A DNA stretch of 64,000 nucleotides from assembly GCF_009696375.1 (NCBI RefSeq), contig NZ_VUMD01000001.1:310001-374000 (forward strand). The letters run 5' to 3'. The position numbers and the translations under genes are program-made. This DNA comes from Clostridium porci. GTDB lineage: Bacteria > Bacillota > Clostridia > Lachnospirales > Lachnospiraceae. Below the pieces are notes generated by a model that was not told the DNA's origin, did not search any database, and worked only from the letters and a program-made list of their open reading frames with translations. This document shows, piece after piece, positions 16,925 through 26,519 of the stretch (its first letter is position 1; the number at the start of each line of letters is the position of its first letter).

Positions 16925-18610
16925 ATGAAGCCTACTGCGAGAACCTCCAGAATGAAAAAGCAAAAGGCTGCCAATTTTGTTATTCAGGGCAGTATTCTGG
17001 CCATGGCAGGTATTCTGGTGCGCATCATCGGCATGCTGTACCGAATGCCTCTGAATGATATTATAGGAAAACAGGGAAACGGATATTATACCTCCGCATT
17101 TAACGTATATAATATCCTTCTGATCCTGTCCTCCTACAGTATGCCGGTGGCTGTGTCAAAGATGATATCCACCCGTATGGCAAAAGGACAATACAGGAAT
17201 TGCAGCCGCATCTTAAAAGCGGCTCTTATTTATGCCACGATAGTGGGAGTGGCTGCTGCTCTCGTGCTGTGGTTCGGCGCTGATTTGTTTGCGGAGCTGA
17301 TCAAGACGCCCCTCAGCCGGTTCGCCCTTAAGACTCTGGCTCCCACGGTCTGGATTATGGCCTATCTTGGGGTGCTTAGGGGGTATTTCCAGGGGACGGG
17401 CTCCATGGTGCCTACTGCAATATCTCAGATACTGGAACAGATTGTCAATGCAGTCGTAAGCGTGGCGGCGGCGGGGCTGCTGTTTAATGCAGGGGCTTCC
17501 ATGGGAGAACATAGGGATTATTCCTATGCCCTGGGTGCAGCTGGCGGAACCATTGGCACAGGAGCGGGAGCTCTTACGGCTCTTGTGTTTTTTCTCTGTC
17601 TGACAGTCAGCAGGAGACGAGAGAGAAGGCGGCTTGCTCTGAGGGACAAGACTAGAAGAAGAGAAAGCTACCGGCGTCTGATGTATATTCTTACGATTAC
17701 TGTACTGCCTATTGTGATCAGCAGCGGTATCTACAACTGCTCTAATGTGGTAGATAACTATCTCTTCGGTCAGGGAATGGCCGGCCTGGGATACAAGGAG
17801 GAGGAGATAGCAACCTTCTGGGGAGCCCTGGGACAGTATCAGCTTCTGTTTAATATTCCGGTGGCTGTGTCCAATGCCCTTTCCTCATCTTTGATTCCTG
17901 CCTTGTCCCGATCCGTATCCAGCCGGAACCGTAAGGAGAAGCTGGAGCGTATCGGAACCGCAATACGTTTTTCACTTTTGGTAGCCATCCCTGCGGCAGT
18001 GGGTATTACGGTGCTGGCCGAGCCGGTTTGCAATCTTTTGTTTATCAGTGAGGACAACAGCATGCTGATACGGTTGTCGATGGCTGGCTCTTTGGCAGTG
18101 GTATTTTATTCACTGTCTACAGTTACCAATGCGATTTTGCAGGGGCTTAATCATATGGAGCTGCCTATCCGCCACGCCGTGGCAGCTCTGATGATCCATG
18201 TAGCAGCGCTGGAGATATTTCTTCTGGTGTTTAAGCTGGGTATTTACAGCGTGGTCTTTGCCAATATTGCTTTTGCCTTTGTAATGTGCGTGATGAATGG
18301 ACGGGCTATTACACGTCATACCAGATACAGGCAGGAGATTAAGAAAACCTTTATTTTGCCAGGGATATGTTCCCTGGTGATGGGCGGAGCCTCCTACGGA
18401 GTGTACCGGCTGATTGACAGGGCCTTGCCGCAACACCTGATGAGAGGAAGGCTGGGGATGGCTGTTGTGGTGCTTCCGCCGGTGGCTGCGGCAATGGTAG
18501 TATATGCGCTGCTGCTGGTGAAGCTTCATGCCCTGGAAGAGGAGGAGCTTAAGAGAATGCCAGGAGGAAGAAGGCTTGTCAGGCTATTTAAAAGGGTTCG
18601 TTTATTATGA
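16925..18610 (+). CDS. SpoVB-like polysaccharide/lipid flippase (MOP superfamily)
   Basis: A 561-residue membrane protein with about 14 hydrophobic segments, opening with KQKAANFVIQGSILAMAGILVRIIGMLYRMPL. That opening is typical of the SpoVB/MurJ-like group of the MOP superfamily, which flip lipid-linked wall precursors. GYFQGTGSMVPTAISQILEQIVN is another shared segment. An acidic cytoplasmic C-terminus is absent; the tail is basic. It begins 6 bases after the YerB-like gene. ATG 16925 is used, though the ATG at residue 10 is possible. Whether it acts in spore cortex or vegetative wall is unknown. Confidence 0.85.
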   Translation: MKPTARTSRMKKQKAANFVIQGSILAMAGILVRIIGMLYRMPLNDIIGKQGNGYYTSAFNVYNILLILSSYSMPVAVSKMISTRMAKGQYRNCSRILKAALIYATIVGVAAALVLWFGADLFAELIKTPLSRFALKTLAPTVWIMAYLGVLRGYFQGTGSMVPTAISQILEQIVNAVVSVAAAGLLFNAGASMGEHRDYSYALGAAGGTIGTGAGALTALVFFLCLTVSRRRERRRLALRDKTRRRESYRRLMYILTITVLPIVISSGIYNCSNVVDNYLFGQGMAGLGYKEEEIATFWGALGQYQLLFNIPVAVSNALSSSLIPALSRSVSSRNRKEKLERIGTAIRFSLLVAIPAAVGITVLAEPVCNLLFISEDNSMLIRLSMAGSLAVVFYSLSTVTNAILQGLNHMELPIRHAVAALMIHVAALEIFLLVFKLGIYSVVFANIAFAFVMCVMNGRAITRHTRYRQEIKKTFILPGICSLVMGGASYGVYRLIDRALPQHLMRGRLGMAVVVLPPVAAAMVVYALLLVKLHALEEEELKRMPGGRRLVRLFKRVRLL

Positions 18611-18711
18611 GTGGGAGAGGTATTTGAAAAAGGAGATGCTGGGTAATACTGGAAAAGCTTACTGGTTTAGAAAATAAAAAAGTGTGATTAAATCAGCGCA
18701 GAAAGCAGATA

Positions 18712-18749
18712 CTAACCTTAGAGTGACTTATACCCCATAAGGAGGTTAG
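18712..18749 (+). promoter_or_regulatory. Hairpin that could mask the ribosome binding site of the BofC-like gene
   Basis: CTAACCTTA (18712-18720) pairs with TAA-GGA-GGTTAG (18738-18749), so the 3' arm contains the AGGAGG used by the next gene. It would form in read-through RNA from the flippase gene. Confidence 0.4.
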
Positions 18750-18754
18750 TGAAT

Positions 18755-19153
18755 ATGAAAAAGGTTTTGTACTGCTTGCTGCTGTTTGCAGTCACATCTA
18801 TTATATGTCTCATTGTAGGTTATGGAATTACCAGGTATAGCTTAAGACAGGAGCAGGCAGTTCCCAATACGGTTATCGAGACGGAGACAGTCGACGATAT
18901 GGGCGATAAGGCTGCTGCGAATCAGGAGAATATAAAGCCGATTCTGGAAAGCAGCGCTCCGGCTGAGGAGTATTATCTTGTAGCTGAGTCTGGTTTCCTT
19001 CTGGTGTTCTGCAGCGACAGAAGCACCATCTGCCTGTACACCCACATACCGATTACCGATTTCCCGGAGAAGGAGCGTGCCAGGCTGTTGGAGGGAATTT
19101 GGTTTCCTTCCATGATGGAGGTATACCATTATCTGGAATCGTTTACCAGTTAA
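18755..19153 (+). CDS. Membrane-anchored protein with BofC-like C-terminal segment
   Basis: A 132-residue protein with an N-terminal TM anchor (about 3-24), a low-complexity extracytoplasmic linker (about 30-70) and a C-terminal ~60-residue segment (YYLVAESGFLLVFCSD, then ITDFPEKERARLLEGIWF and YHYLESF) that resembles the BofC C-terminal domain of sporulation signalling. I use ATG 18755, 9 bases after AGGAGG; GTG 18749 would be too close. The BofC link is a pattern judgement, not certain. A terminator follows at 19232. Confidence 0.65.
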   Translation: MKKVLYCLLLFAVTSIICLIVGYGITRYSLRQEQAVPNTVIETETVDDMGDKAAANQENIKPILESSAPAEEYYLVAESGFLLVFCSDRSTICLYTHIPITDFPEKERARLLEGIWFPSMMEVYHYLESFTS

Positions 19154-19422
19154 CAAATCAGTTAGCGGTCCTGAACTTGATGGTACGATAATGCCGCACT
19201 TTGAAGCGAGGGAATTATTTGCTATTATAAAAAGCGTAAGTGTAAGACGCCGGCGGGTGTTCCACATTTGCGCTTCTTTCTTTTACAAGAAGGGAGTAAT
19301 TGATCGGGCGTGGCGTTGTGCTGTCCTACAAAGGAGCATACCGAAAAAGGAAATAGTTGAAATGTTGCTGGAAAACAGATAGAATGAGTGATAGATTTAT
19401 ATGAAGATGAAGGAGCCCGATA
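19154..19422 (+). other. Intergenic region with terminator, no gene seen
   Basis: Apart from the terminator at 19232-19285 nothing clear is present. A small open frame at 19191-19382 runs through the terminator and has no ribosome site, so it is not called. No good promoter for the next gene was found. Confidence 0.5.
19232..19285 (+). terminator. Terminator after the BofC-like gene
   Basis: AAGCGTAAGTGT pairs with ACATTTGCGCTT (two wobbles) around a GC-rich inner hairpin and is followed by CTTTCTTTT. Confidence 0.75.
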
Positions 19423-20805
19423 TTGATTATGAGTGGACATATAGTCATTATAGGAGGAGGGGCCTCAGGGCTGGCGGCTGCCATCGCGGGAGCCAGACTG
19501 GGAGCCAGGGTAACGCTGGTGGAGCATATGGAGCGGGTGGGAAAGAAACTCCTTTCCACAGGAAATGGAAGATGCAATCTGACGAATCTGCACATGGAAG
19601 CCTCCTGCTATCGGTGTGATGAGCAGGATTTTCCAATGAAGGTCATAGAAGGCTTTGGAGTGGAGGAAACCCTTAAGTTTTTTAAGGGACTTGGAATCGA
19701 GCCAAAGAGCAGAAACGGTTATATTTATCCGAATTCCGATCAGGCAGCGGCTGTGTTGGACGTGCTTATATGGGAGGCCTGTCATCTGGGTGTGAAGATA
19801 CTGACCTCGTGTAAGGTGGGTAAGATAGAATGCCTAAATGTAAAAAACAAGATAAAAGTGGATGGAAATGTGGATAAAAAACAAAATAATTGTGATAAAG
19901 TGGGAAAAGAATTTTGTATTTACAAACTGCACACAACCCAGGGCGTTCTCTTTGGGGATGCCCTGATTCTGGCAACCGGCTCTAAGGCCGCTCCTTTAAC
20001 CGGTTCCGATGGAAGCGGATATGAGTTGGCCCACCAGCTTGGGCACCGTATTATAAAGCCTCTTCCCGCTTTGGTGCAGCTTCGATGCCAGGGAAACCGA
20101 TACAGACAGCTGGCAGGAATCCGGACAGAGGCAAGAGTCATTTTACATGAAAACAGTCTGTCAGGATGCGTTCTGGCGGAGGACAAGGGAGAGCTGCAGT
20201 TGACAGACTACGGCTTGTCCGGGATTCCTGTGTTTCAAATCAGCCGTTTTGCGGCAAAAGCCCTGGATCAGAAGAAACGGGCAGTGGTGCGCATTGATTT
20301 CCTGCCCTCATGGCAGGAGGAGGAAAGCTTTGGACTTTTGAAGAAGCGATCCAGAGACCTTAAGGATAAGACAGTGGAGGAAATGTTCACGGGGCTTCTT
20401 AATAAAAAGCTGGCGTCTGTCCTCATCCAGCTGGCAGGCATCAACCCTTCCAGACAGTCAGGAGCGCTGACGGGAAAGGAGCTTGGACATCTGCTTGCCC
20501 AGTTGAAATCCTATGAGGCCATTGTCATGAGCGTCAATCCCTTTACCAATGCCCAGGCCTGCTGCGGAGGGGTGGATACCAGAGAGATTCATCCGTCAAC
20601 AATGGAATCGCGGCTTAAGAAAGGGCTTTATCTGACTGGGGAGCTTCTGGATGTGGATGGAATTTGCGGAGGCTATAACCTTCAGTTCGCCTGGTCCAGC
20701 GGAATTTTAGCCGGAAGGGCGGCAGCCGGCATTTTAAGGGGAGGTCAGGGGCATAAAGGCATAGTCAGGTCATTGTCCCAAAAACAATCGTTTACAAAGG
20801 AGTAG
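19423..20805 (+). CDS. FAD-dependent oxidoreductase of the HI0933/YhiN (BaiN-like) family
   Basis: A 460-residue flavoprotein. The N-terminal FAD motif is GGGASGLAAAIAGARLGA with ERVGKKLLSTGNGRCNLTN, the signature of the HI0933 family; NPFTNAQACCGGVDTREI and the C-terminal GELLDVDGICGGYNLQFAWSSG are also diagnostic. Some family members (BaiN) reduce bile-acid intermediates, but most are uncharacterised and no such role can be claimed here. It starts at TTG 19423, 7 bases after AAGGAG; ATG 19429 is the alternative. A Lys/Asn-rich, AT-rich stretch at about 19830-19920 looks like a family-variable loop. Confidence 0.88.
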   Translation: MIMSGHIVIIGGGASGLAAAIAGARLGARVTLVEHMERVGKKLLSTGNGRCNLTNLHMEASCYRCDEQDFPMKVIEGFGVEETLKFFKGLGIEPKSRNGYIYPNSDQAAAVLDVLIWEACHLGVKILTSCKVGKIECLNVKNKIKVDGNVDKKQNNCDKVGKEFCIYKLHTTQGVLFGDALILATGSKAAPLTGSDGSGYELAHQLGHRIIKPLPALVQLRCQGNRYRQLAGIRTEARVILHENSLSGCVLAEDKGELQLTDYGLSGIPVFQISRFAAKALDQKKRAVVRIDFLPSWQEEESFGLLKKRSRDLKDKTVEEMFTGLLNKKLASVLIQLAGINPSRQSGALTGKELGHLLAQLKSYEAIVMSVNPFTNAQACCGGVDTREIHPSTMESRLKKGLYLTGELLDVDGICGGYNLQFAWSSGILAGRAAAGILRGGQGHKGIVRSLSQKQSFTKE

Positions 20806-20807
20806 CT

Positions 20808-22424
20808 ATGATTCGTATTAATCAGTTAAAAATGCCCCTGGGGCACAGCAGGCAGGAGCTGCTTGAAAAAGCGGCCAGGCTTCTGGGTATACCGGGGAGT
20901 GAGATAGAGAGACTGAACCTTGTAAAGCAATCCATTGACGCCAGAAAGAAACCAGATATTATGTACAGTTATATTGTAGATGTAGCTGTGAAGAATGCTG
21001 GAGTCAAGAAGGAGGAGGGAATAGTAAAGAAGCTTAAAAAACGGGATGTGGTGGTTCAGAGGGATCAGGTATACCGCCTCCCTGCTTCCGGCTCTCATTC
21101 TTTGACGCATCCGCCGGTTATCATCGGATCGGGGCCTGCCGGTTTATTCTGCGGCCTGACGCTTGCAAGAAGGGGATACCGGCCTGTGATTTTGGAGCAG
21201 GGGGAGGATGTAGATACCAGAACTGCAAGGGTGGCAGCCTTTTGGGAGACCGGGGCGCTCCATCCATTCTCTAATGTCCAGTTTGGCGAAGGAGGAGCAG
21301 GAACCTTCTCTGACGGAAAGCTGAATACTCTGGTAAAGGACAGCTTCGGGCGAAATCGTGAGGTGCTGCGAATTCTGGTGGAATTTGGAGCGGATCCTTC
21401 TATTCTCTATGTGAATAAGCCACATGTGGGAACAGATGTGCTAAGCGCGATCGTTAAAAATATCCGTTGTGAGATTGAGAAGCTGGGAGGCGAGCTTCGG
21501 TTTTTAACGAAGGCCACGGATTTTATCCTGGAGGGAGGACGTCTTAGAGCCGTAATGACTGAGCCGGAAGGGCAGATTGAAGCTCAGGCTGTAGTGCTTG
21601 CTCCTGGCCACAGTGCCAGAGATACCTTTGAAATGCTCCGCTTAAGGGGCGTTCCTATGGAGGCTAAGGCATTTGCCCTTGGGCTTCGCGTACAGCATCC
21701 CCAGAAGCTGATTAACAAGAGCCAGTATGGAATGGAGGAATGCAGAGAGCTGGAGCCGGCCAGCTATAAGCTTACGAAGCAGACCAGGGGAGGCAGAGGG
21801 GTCTACTCCTTTTGTATGTGTCCTGGCGGCTATGTAGTTAACGCATCCTCAGAGCCGGGCCGTCTTGCGGTGAATGGAATGAGCTATCACAATAGGGCAG
21901 GAGAAAACGCTAACAGCGCCCTCATCGTTACGGTGACGCCGGAGGATTTTCCACAAATGGAGCCGGGGCTGGAAGCGCTGGCAGGCGTCCGGCTTCAGCA
22001 GGCTCTAGAAGAAAAAGCCTATGCCTTGGGCAATGGAAGAATCCCTGTTCAGCTTTACAGTGATTTTAAGGAAAACCGGGTTTCAGGAGGCTTTGGCCAG
22101 GTAAAGCCTGCTTTTAAGGGACAATATGCTTTCGCCAATTTACGGCAGCTGCTTCCCACAGCTATTTCACAGGCTCTTTTGGAAGCTATGGAACACTTCG
22201 GGCATATAATAGAGGGCTTTGACCGTCCTGATGCTGTATTTGCAGGAGTTGAAAGCAGAACCTCCTCTCCTTTGCGTATCCTAAGAGACGAGCATATGGA
22301 GAGCCCGATCCGGGGGATCTTCCCATGTGGGGAGGGGGCTGGGTACGCGGGAGGGATCACCTCGGCGGCCATGGACGGCCTGAAAACCGCGGAAGAAATT
22401 ATCAGGAGATTTGCTCCATTTTAG
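20808..22424 (+). CDS. FAD-dependent dehydrogenase (COG2509-type)
   Basis: A 538-residue flavoprotein. An N-terminal ~95-residue domain (IRINQLKMPLGHS onward) precedes the Rossmann FAD motif GSGPAGLFCGLTLARRG at about 104-120. Other landmarks are FGEGGAGTFSDGKLNT, KPHVGTDVLSAIV and a C-terminal FPCGEGAGYAGGITSAAMDG. This architecture is common in Clostridia; the substrate is unknown. It starts 2 bases after the previous flavoprotein stop, with AAAGGAG before ATG 20808, so the two are one operon. Confidence 0.88.
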   Translation: MIRINQLKMPLGHSRQELLEKAARLLGIPGSEIERLNLVKQSIDARKKPDIMYSYIVDVAVKNAGVKKEEGIVKKLKKRDVVVQRDQVYRLPASGSHSLTHPPVIIGSGPAGLFCGLTLARRGYRPVILEQGEDVDTRTARVAAFWETGALHPFSNVQFGEGGAGTFSDGKLNTLVKDSFGRNREVLRILVEFGADPSILYVNKPHVGTDVLSAIVKNIRCEIEKLGGELRFLTKATDFILEGGRLRAVMTEPEGQIEAQAVVLAPGHSARDTFEMLRLRGVPMEAKAFALGLRVQHPQKLINKSQYGMEECRELEPASYKLTKQTRGGRGVYSFCMCPGGYVVNASSEPGRLAVNGMSYHNRAGENANSALIVTVTPEDFPQMEPGLEALAGVRLQQALEEKAYALGNGRIPVQLYSDFKENRVSGGFGQVKPAFKGQYAFANLRQLLPTAISQALLEAMEHFGHIIEGFDRPDAVFAGVESRTSSPLRILRDEHMESPIRGIFPCGEGAGYAGGITSAAMDGLKTAEEIIRRFAPF

Positions 22425-22445
22425 AATTAATTAATGCAATAGAAA

Positions 22446-22474
22446 TTGACGGAGCCTTTAAATTGGTGTAAGAT
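22446..22474 (+). promoter_or_regulatory. Sigma-A-like promoter for the proline operon
   Basis: TTGACG (22446-22451), 17-base spacer, TAAGAT (22469-22474); proB starts at 22516. Confidence 0.7.
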
Positions 22475-22515
22475 AAACAGGAATCGCTTTTAAAAACAAG
22501 AAAAAGGAGTATACA

Positions 22516-23379
22516 ATGGAATACCAGGCACGCCATAAGCTGAAGGATAAAAGGCGGATTGTGATAAAAATCGGTTCCTCCTCCCTGACCCATTCTGAGA
22601 CAGGTGAGATGAATCTGATGAAGATAGAAAGGCTGGTACGGGTGATCAGCGATTTGAGAGGACAGGGAAAGGACGTGATTCTGGTGTCCTCTGGGGCGAT
22701 TGCGGCTGGCCGCCAGGCTTTGGGGTATCACAAGAGGCCAGGAACCCTGGCTGAAAAACAGGCCTTTGCGGCAGTGGGTCAGGCCCGGCTTATGATGGTA
22801 TATCAGAAGCTGTTTGCGGAGTATAACCAGACGGCAGCCCAGGTTCTTCTTACCAAGGACACAATGGTTAACGACAGCTCCAGATACAATGCGCAGAACA
22901 CCTTTGACGAGCTTTTGAATCTTGGAACGATTCCTGTGGTAAATGAAAATGATACTGTGTCGACCTCGGAGATCCCCTATGTGGACAGCTTTGGCGATAA
23001 TGATCGTCTTTCTGCCATTGTGGCGGCTCTGATTGGGGCGGATCTTTTGATTCTGCTGTCCGATATCGACGGCCTTTACACCGATGATCCCAGAAGCAAC
23101 CCCAAGGCAGAATTTATAAGCCTTGTGCCGGAAATCACCTCTGAGCTCTTTCATATGGGGAAGGATACGTCGGGCAGCGACGTAGGAACAGGAGGAATGT
23201 CCGCAAAGCTGGCGGCAGCCAGGATCGCCACTGACAGCGGAGCTGATATGGTGATTGCCAACGGAGACCAGGTGGAGGTAATTCTGGATATTATGGGGGG
23301 AGATGAAAAGGGAACTTTGTTTTTAGCCCATTCTAACCTGGATTTTGATTTGATGCATTATCTGAGCAACGAATATTAA
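22516..23379 (+). CDS. proB: Glutamate 5-kinase (short form without PUA domain)
   Basis: A 287-residue amino-acid kinase domain catalysing the first step of proline synthesis. Motifs are VIKIGSSSLT (about 16-25), LVSSGAIAAGR, PVVNENDTVS, FGDNDRLSAIVA, LLSDIDGLYT and GTGGMSAKLAAA. The usual C-terminal PUA domain (~75-80 residues) is absent; the reading frame ends cleanly, so this is a natural short form rather than a visible frameshift. It is followed by the DUF896 gene and proA in one operon. Confidence 0.95.
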   Translation: MEYQARHKLKDKRRIVIKIGSSSLTHSETGEMNLMKIERLVRVISDLRGQGKDVILVSSGAIAAGRQALGYHKRPGTLAEKQAFAAVGQARLMMVYQKLFAEYNQTAAQVLLTKDTMVNDSSRYNAQNTFDELLNLGTIPVVNENDTVSTSEIPYVDSFGDNDRLSAIVAALIGADLLILLSDIDGLYTDDPRSNPKAEFISLVPEITSELFHMGKDTSGSDVGTGGMSAKLAAARIATDSGADMVIANGDQVEVILDIMGGDEKGTLFLAHSNLDFDLMHYLSNEY

Positions 23380-23408
23380 AGGAAAAGGTGAAAAGAGGAG
23401 GGGAATTC

Positions 23409-23630
23409 ATGGACATAGCAAGCATCGGCCGAATTAACGAGCTTTACCATAAATCCCAGTCAACCGGCTTAAGCGAAGAGGAGAAGGAGGAGCAGGCAAG
23501 GCTCCGTCAGGAGTACATTGCAGCCATCCGAAGAAGTCTGAGAGCAAATCTGAACCATATATCCATCCAGGAAAAGGATGGATCTGTTACAGATTTGGGG
23601 AAAACGTTCGGCGGTATCAAGGAAGAATGA
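23409..23630 (+). CDS. DUF896 (YnzC/UPF0291) small protein
   Basis: A 73-residue protein with ARINELYHK-type (here [22 protein letters not shown]) and [15 protein letters not shown] segments that define DUF896. The related Bacillus YnzC folds as a helical hairpin; function is unknown. ATG 23409 follows GAGGAGGGG. It sits between proB and proA, 29 bases after proB. Confidence 0.92.
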   Translation: MDIASIGRINELYHKSQSTGLSEEEKEEQARLRQEYIAAIRRSLRANLNHISIQEKDGSVTDLGKTFGGIKEE

Positions 23631-23688
23631 AAGTAGAAGGCTTTTTGGTATATTCCTGGGAGGATTAGGAAACAGAAGGGAGATAAGC

Positions 23689-24930
23689 ATGACATTAGAT
23701 GAAATAGGCCGTCGGGCGAAAGCAGTTTCGAGAGTACTGAATACTCTGGGTTCCAGAGAGAAGAATATAGGATTGGAGGAGGCCGCCAGAGCCCTTTTGG
23801 ACGGTGAGGAGGAAATTCTCACAGCGAACCGGGCTGACTGTGAGAGGGCAGAGGCCCAGGGGATGAGCCAGGGGCTTTTGGATCGTCTGAGGCTGACTCC
23901 TGCCAGGGTTCAGGCTATGGCGGACGGCCTTTTGCAGGTGGCCTCATTAGACGATCCGGTAGGGGAGGTATTGTCTATGAAGCTGCGGCCCAACGGCCTT
24001 CAGATTGGGCAGAAGCGGGTGCCATTAGGTGTTATTGGCATGATATATGAGGCACGCCCCAATGTGACCGCGGATGCTTTCGGCCTGTGCTTTAAGTCGG
24101 GAAACGCGGTGATTTTAAAGGGAGGAAGCGACGCTGTCAATTCCAACAAAGCCATTGTGGAATGTCTGCGTTCCGGCCTTGCCTGCGCAGGCCTGCCGGA
24201 GGATTCCCTTCAGCTTATGGAGGATACCAGCCGGGATGCTGCCAGGGAGCTGATGCGCCTGAACAGGTATATCGATGTTCTGATTCCCAGAGGAGGAGCC
24301 GGGCTTATTAAGACGGTGGTAGAGAACAGCAGGGTTCCTGTGATCGAGACGGGAACAGGCAACTGCCATATTTATGTGGATGAGACGGCTGAGTTTCATA
24401 TGGCTCTGGACATTATTTTCAATGCCAAAACCCAGAGGATCGGCGTGTGCAATGCCTGCGAGTCACTGCTGGTTCACAGAAAAATCGCAAAGGAATTTTT
24501 GCCTGTGTTAAAGAAGCGGCTGGATGAAAAAGGCGTGGAAGTCCGGGGAGACGAGGATGCCTGCGCGATTATACCTGAATTTACACCTGCCACAAAGGAG
24601 GATTGGGGAATGGAATACCTAGATTATATTCTGTCCTTAAAATTGGTGGATTCGGTGGAGGAGGCGATTAGCCACATTAATACTTATAATACAGGACATT
24701 CTGAAAGTATTATAACCTCCGATTATTTTAATGCCCAGAAGTTCTTAAACGAGGTGGATGCAGCGGCCGTCTATGTCAATGCTTCCACACGGTTTACAGA
24801 CGGCGAGGAATTTGGCTTTGGCGCGGAGATAGGCATCAGTACCCAGAAGCTTCATGCCAGAGGCCCTATGGGCTTAAAGGAGCTGACTACTACAAAATAC
24901 ATTATTTATGGTGATGGTCAGATCCGCTAG
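23689..24930 (+). CDS. proA: Gamma-glutamyl phosphate reductase
   Basis: A 413-residue NADPH-dependent dehydrogenase making glutamate-5-semialdehyde in proline synthesis. The catalytic Cys is in [15 protein letters not shown]; other marks are [43 protein letters not shown]-like residues and [23 protein letters not shown] chose ATG 23689 after GAAGGGAGATAAGC; a longer frame from 23578 overlaps the DUF896 gene. No proC follows. Confidence 0.96.
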   Translation: MTLDEIGRRAKAVSRVLNTLGSREKNIGLEEAARALLDGEEEILTANRADCERAEAQGMSQGLLDRLRLTPARVQAMADGLLQVASLDDPVGEVLSMKLRPNGLQIGQKRVPLGVIGMIYEARPNVTADAFGLCFKSGNAVILKGGSDAVNSNKAIVECLRSGLACAGLPEDSLQLMEDTSRDAARELMRLNRYIDVLIPRGGAGLIKTVVENSRVPVIETGTGNCHIYVDETAEFHMALDIIFNAKTQRIGVCNACESLLVHRKIAKEFLPVLKKRLDEKGVEVRGDEDACAIIPEFTPATKEDWGMEYLDYILSLKLVDSVEEAISHINTYNTGHSESIITSDYFNAQKFLNEVDAAAVYVNASTRFTDGEEFGFGAEIGISTQKLHARGPMGLKELTTTKYIIYGDGQIR

Positions 24931-25046
24931 AACCTGTGGATAGTGGAATGGAGGCTTTCAATGTTCCGAAAAGCCGAGGCAGGAGTAGCCTGCCCCTGGC
25001 GTTTGTTTGAGAAAGCGCTTAGAAACGTTAGAAAAGAGGGATTCAT

Positions 25047-25628
25047 ATGCCTGTAGAGGGAAAACAGAAAAAACGCAGCCGGAAGCAGCCGGAGGAGGAG
25101 CCCTTTAGCTGGAAGAGGGAGATTATCAGCTGGATTCAGATTATTGTAGCTGCGGTCGCCATTGCTCTGGTGCTTAATAATTTTGTCATAGCCAACAGCC
25201 GGGTTCCTACTGGCTCTATGGAGAAAACAATTATGGCCAAGAGCCGTGTCATCGGCTCAAGATTGTCCTATATCAGAAGCGATCCGAAACGAGGGGACGT
25301 GGTTATTTTCCATTTCCCGGATGATCCTACAGGAAAGATGTACTATGTGAAGCGTGTGATCGGCCTGCCGGGGGAGACGGTGAACATTGTAGATGGAAAG
25401 GTGTACATCGACGGTTCTGACACACCTTTGGATGAGCCGTATCTGGCGGAGCCCATGGAGGGCTCCTACGGTCCGTATACGGTGCCGGAGGGGTGCTATT
25501 TCATGCTGGGAGACAACCGGAACAATTCTCAGGACGCCAGATTCTGGCAGAATAAATACGTTGCTAAGGATAAGATCATTGCGAAGGTGCTTTTTAGCTA
25601 TTATCCGAAGCTTGGAAAGATAAGGTAG
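25047..25628 (+). CDS. lepB: Signal peptidase I (first copy)
   Basis: A 193-residue type I signal peptidase of the short Gram-positive SipS kind: charged cytoplasmic N-terminus, one TM helix (about 26-47), catalytic Ser 57 in RVPTGSMEKT and Lys 102 in YYVKRVIGLPGE, and the GDNRNNSQDAR box. It cleaves signal peptides of exported proteins. ATG 25047 follows AAAAGAGGG. A second, more divergent copy lies at 35351. Confidence 0.95.
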   Translation: MPVEGKQKKRSRKQPEEEPFSWKREIISWIQIIVAAVAIALVLNNFVIANSRVPTGSMEKTIMAKSRVIGSRLSYIRSDPKRGDVVIFHFPDDPTGKMYYVKRVIGLPGETVNIVDGKVYIDGSDTPLDEPYLAEPMEGSYGPYTVPEGCYFMLGDNRNNSQDARFWQNKYVAKDKIIAKVLFSYYPKLGKIR

Positions 25629-25646
25629 AGAAAGAGAGAGGTCAGG

Positions 25647-26405
25647 ATGAAGCTGATTATATCCCCTGCCAAGAAGATGAATGTAAGGGAAGACGAGCTG
25701 GATTGGGCGGATCTTCCCTGCTTTCTTAAAAAGGCAGAAGAGCTGAAAGAGTACATACAGGGGCTTAGCCGGGAAAAGGCCCGGCAACTTTGGGGATGCA
25801 ATGAAAAAATTGCGGATCTCAATTACAGACGCTTTCAGGGGATGAATCTCACCGGTCGTCTCACCCCGGCTCTTCTGTCCTATGAGGGAATCCAGTACCA
25901 GTATATGGCTCCGGGTGTTTTTGAGCAAAGCCAATGGGACTATGTCCAGGAGCATCTGTGTATACTGTCAGGCTTTTACGGGCTTTTGCGCCCTATGGAC
26001 GGAATTGTTCCTTATCGTCTGGAAATGCAGGCAAAGGTGGAGCTGCCCTCAGGCGTAAAGGGACTTTATCATTACTGGGGCAGGGAAATTTATGAGGAAC
26101 TGACCAGGGAGGATAAGGTCATTGTGAATTTGGCCTCTAAGGAATATAGCAGAGCGGTAGAGCCCTACCTTACTTCGGAGATAACTTGGATTACCTGCGT
26201 GTTTGGTACGATGGAAACAGATAAGGGGGGAGAGGAAAGGGTGAAGATAAAGGCCACAGAGGCCAAGATGGCCCGTGGAGAGATGGTGAGGTTTTTGTCA
26301 GAGAGCCGGGCGGAGGAGACAAGGATAATCAAGGAGTTTAACCGCCTTGGATATCGGTATAGTGAAGAACGATCCAGCAATAACAAATACGTATTTCTGA
26401 AGTAA
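25647..26405 (+). CDS. yaaA: YaaA family peroxide-stress protein (DUF328)
   Basis: A 252-residue protein beginning MKLIISPAKKMN and carrying RFQGMNLTGRLTPALLSYEGIQYQYM, LRPMDGIVPYRLEM and the C-terminal MARGEMVRFLSE, all typical of YaaA. In E. coli YaaA limits free iron after peroxide stress; the same role here is an inference from family. It begins 18 bases after lepB, so is probably co-transcribed. Confidence 0.93.
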   Translation: MKLIISPAKKMNVREDELDWADLPCFLKKAEELKEYIQGLSREKARQLWGCNEKIADLNYRRFQGMNLTGRLTPALLSYEGIQYQYMAPGVFEQSQWDYVQEHLCILSGFYGLLRPMDGIVPYRLEMQAKVELPSGVKGLYHYWGREIYEELTREDKVIVNLASKEYSRAVEPYLTSEITWITCVFGTMETDKGGEERVKIKATEAKMARGEMVRFLSESRAEETRIIKEFNRLGYRYSEERSSNNKYVFLK

Positions 26406-26470
26406 AGGGATATAGCCTGCAGCTGTTTAATGGGGTAGGGTATGTCCTTTTTTCTGCCAGCAATTCCCAC

Positions 26471-26499
26471 TTGAAATAGAACGTATGTTCTTGTATATT
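26471..26499 (+). promoter_or_regulatory. SOS promoter with LexA box between -35 and -10
   Basis: TTGAAA (26471-26476), 17-base spacer, TATATT (26494-26499). The spacer contains AGAACGTATGTTCT (26478-26491), a fit to the Gram-positive LexA/DinR operator core GAAC-N4-GTTC. A repressor bound here would block the promoter. Confidence 0.82.
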
Positions 26500-26519
26500 G
26501 TAGGCAGGAGGTGAAAAGA

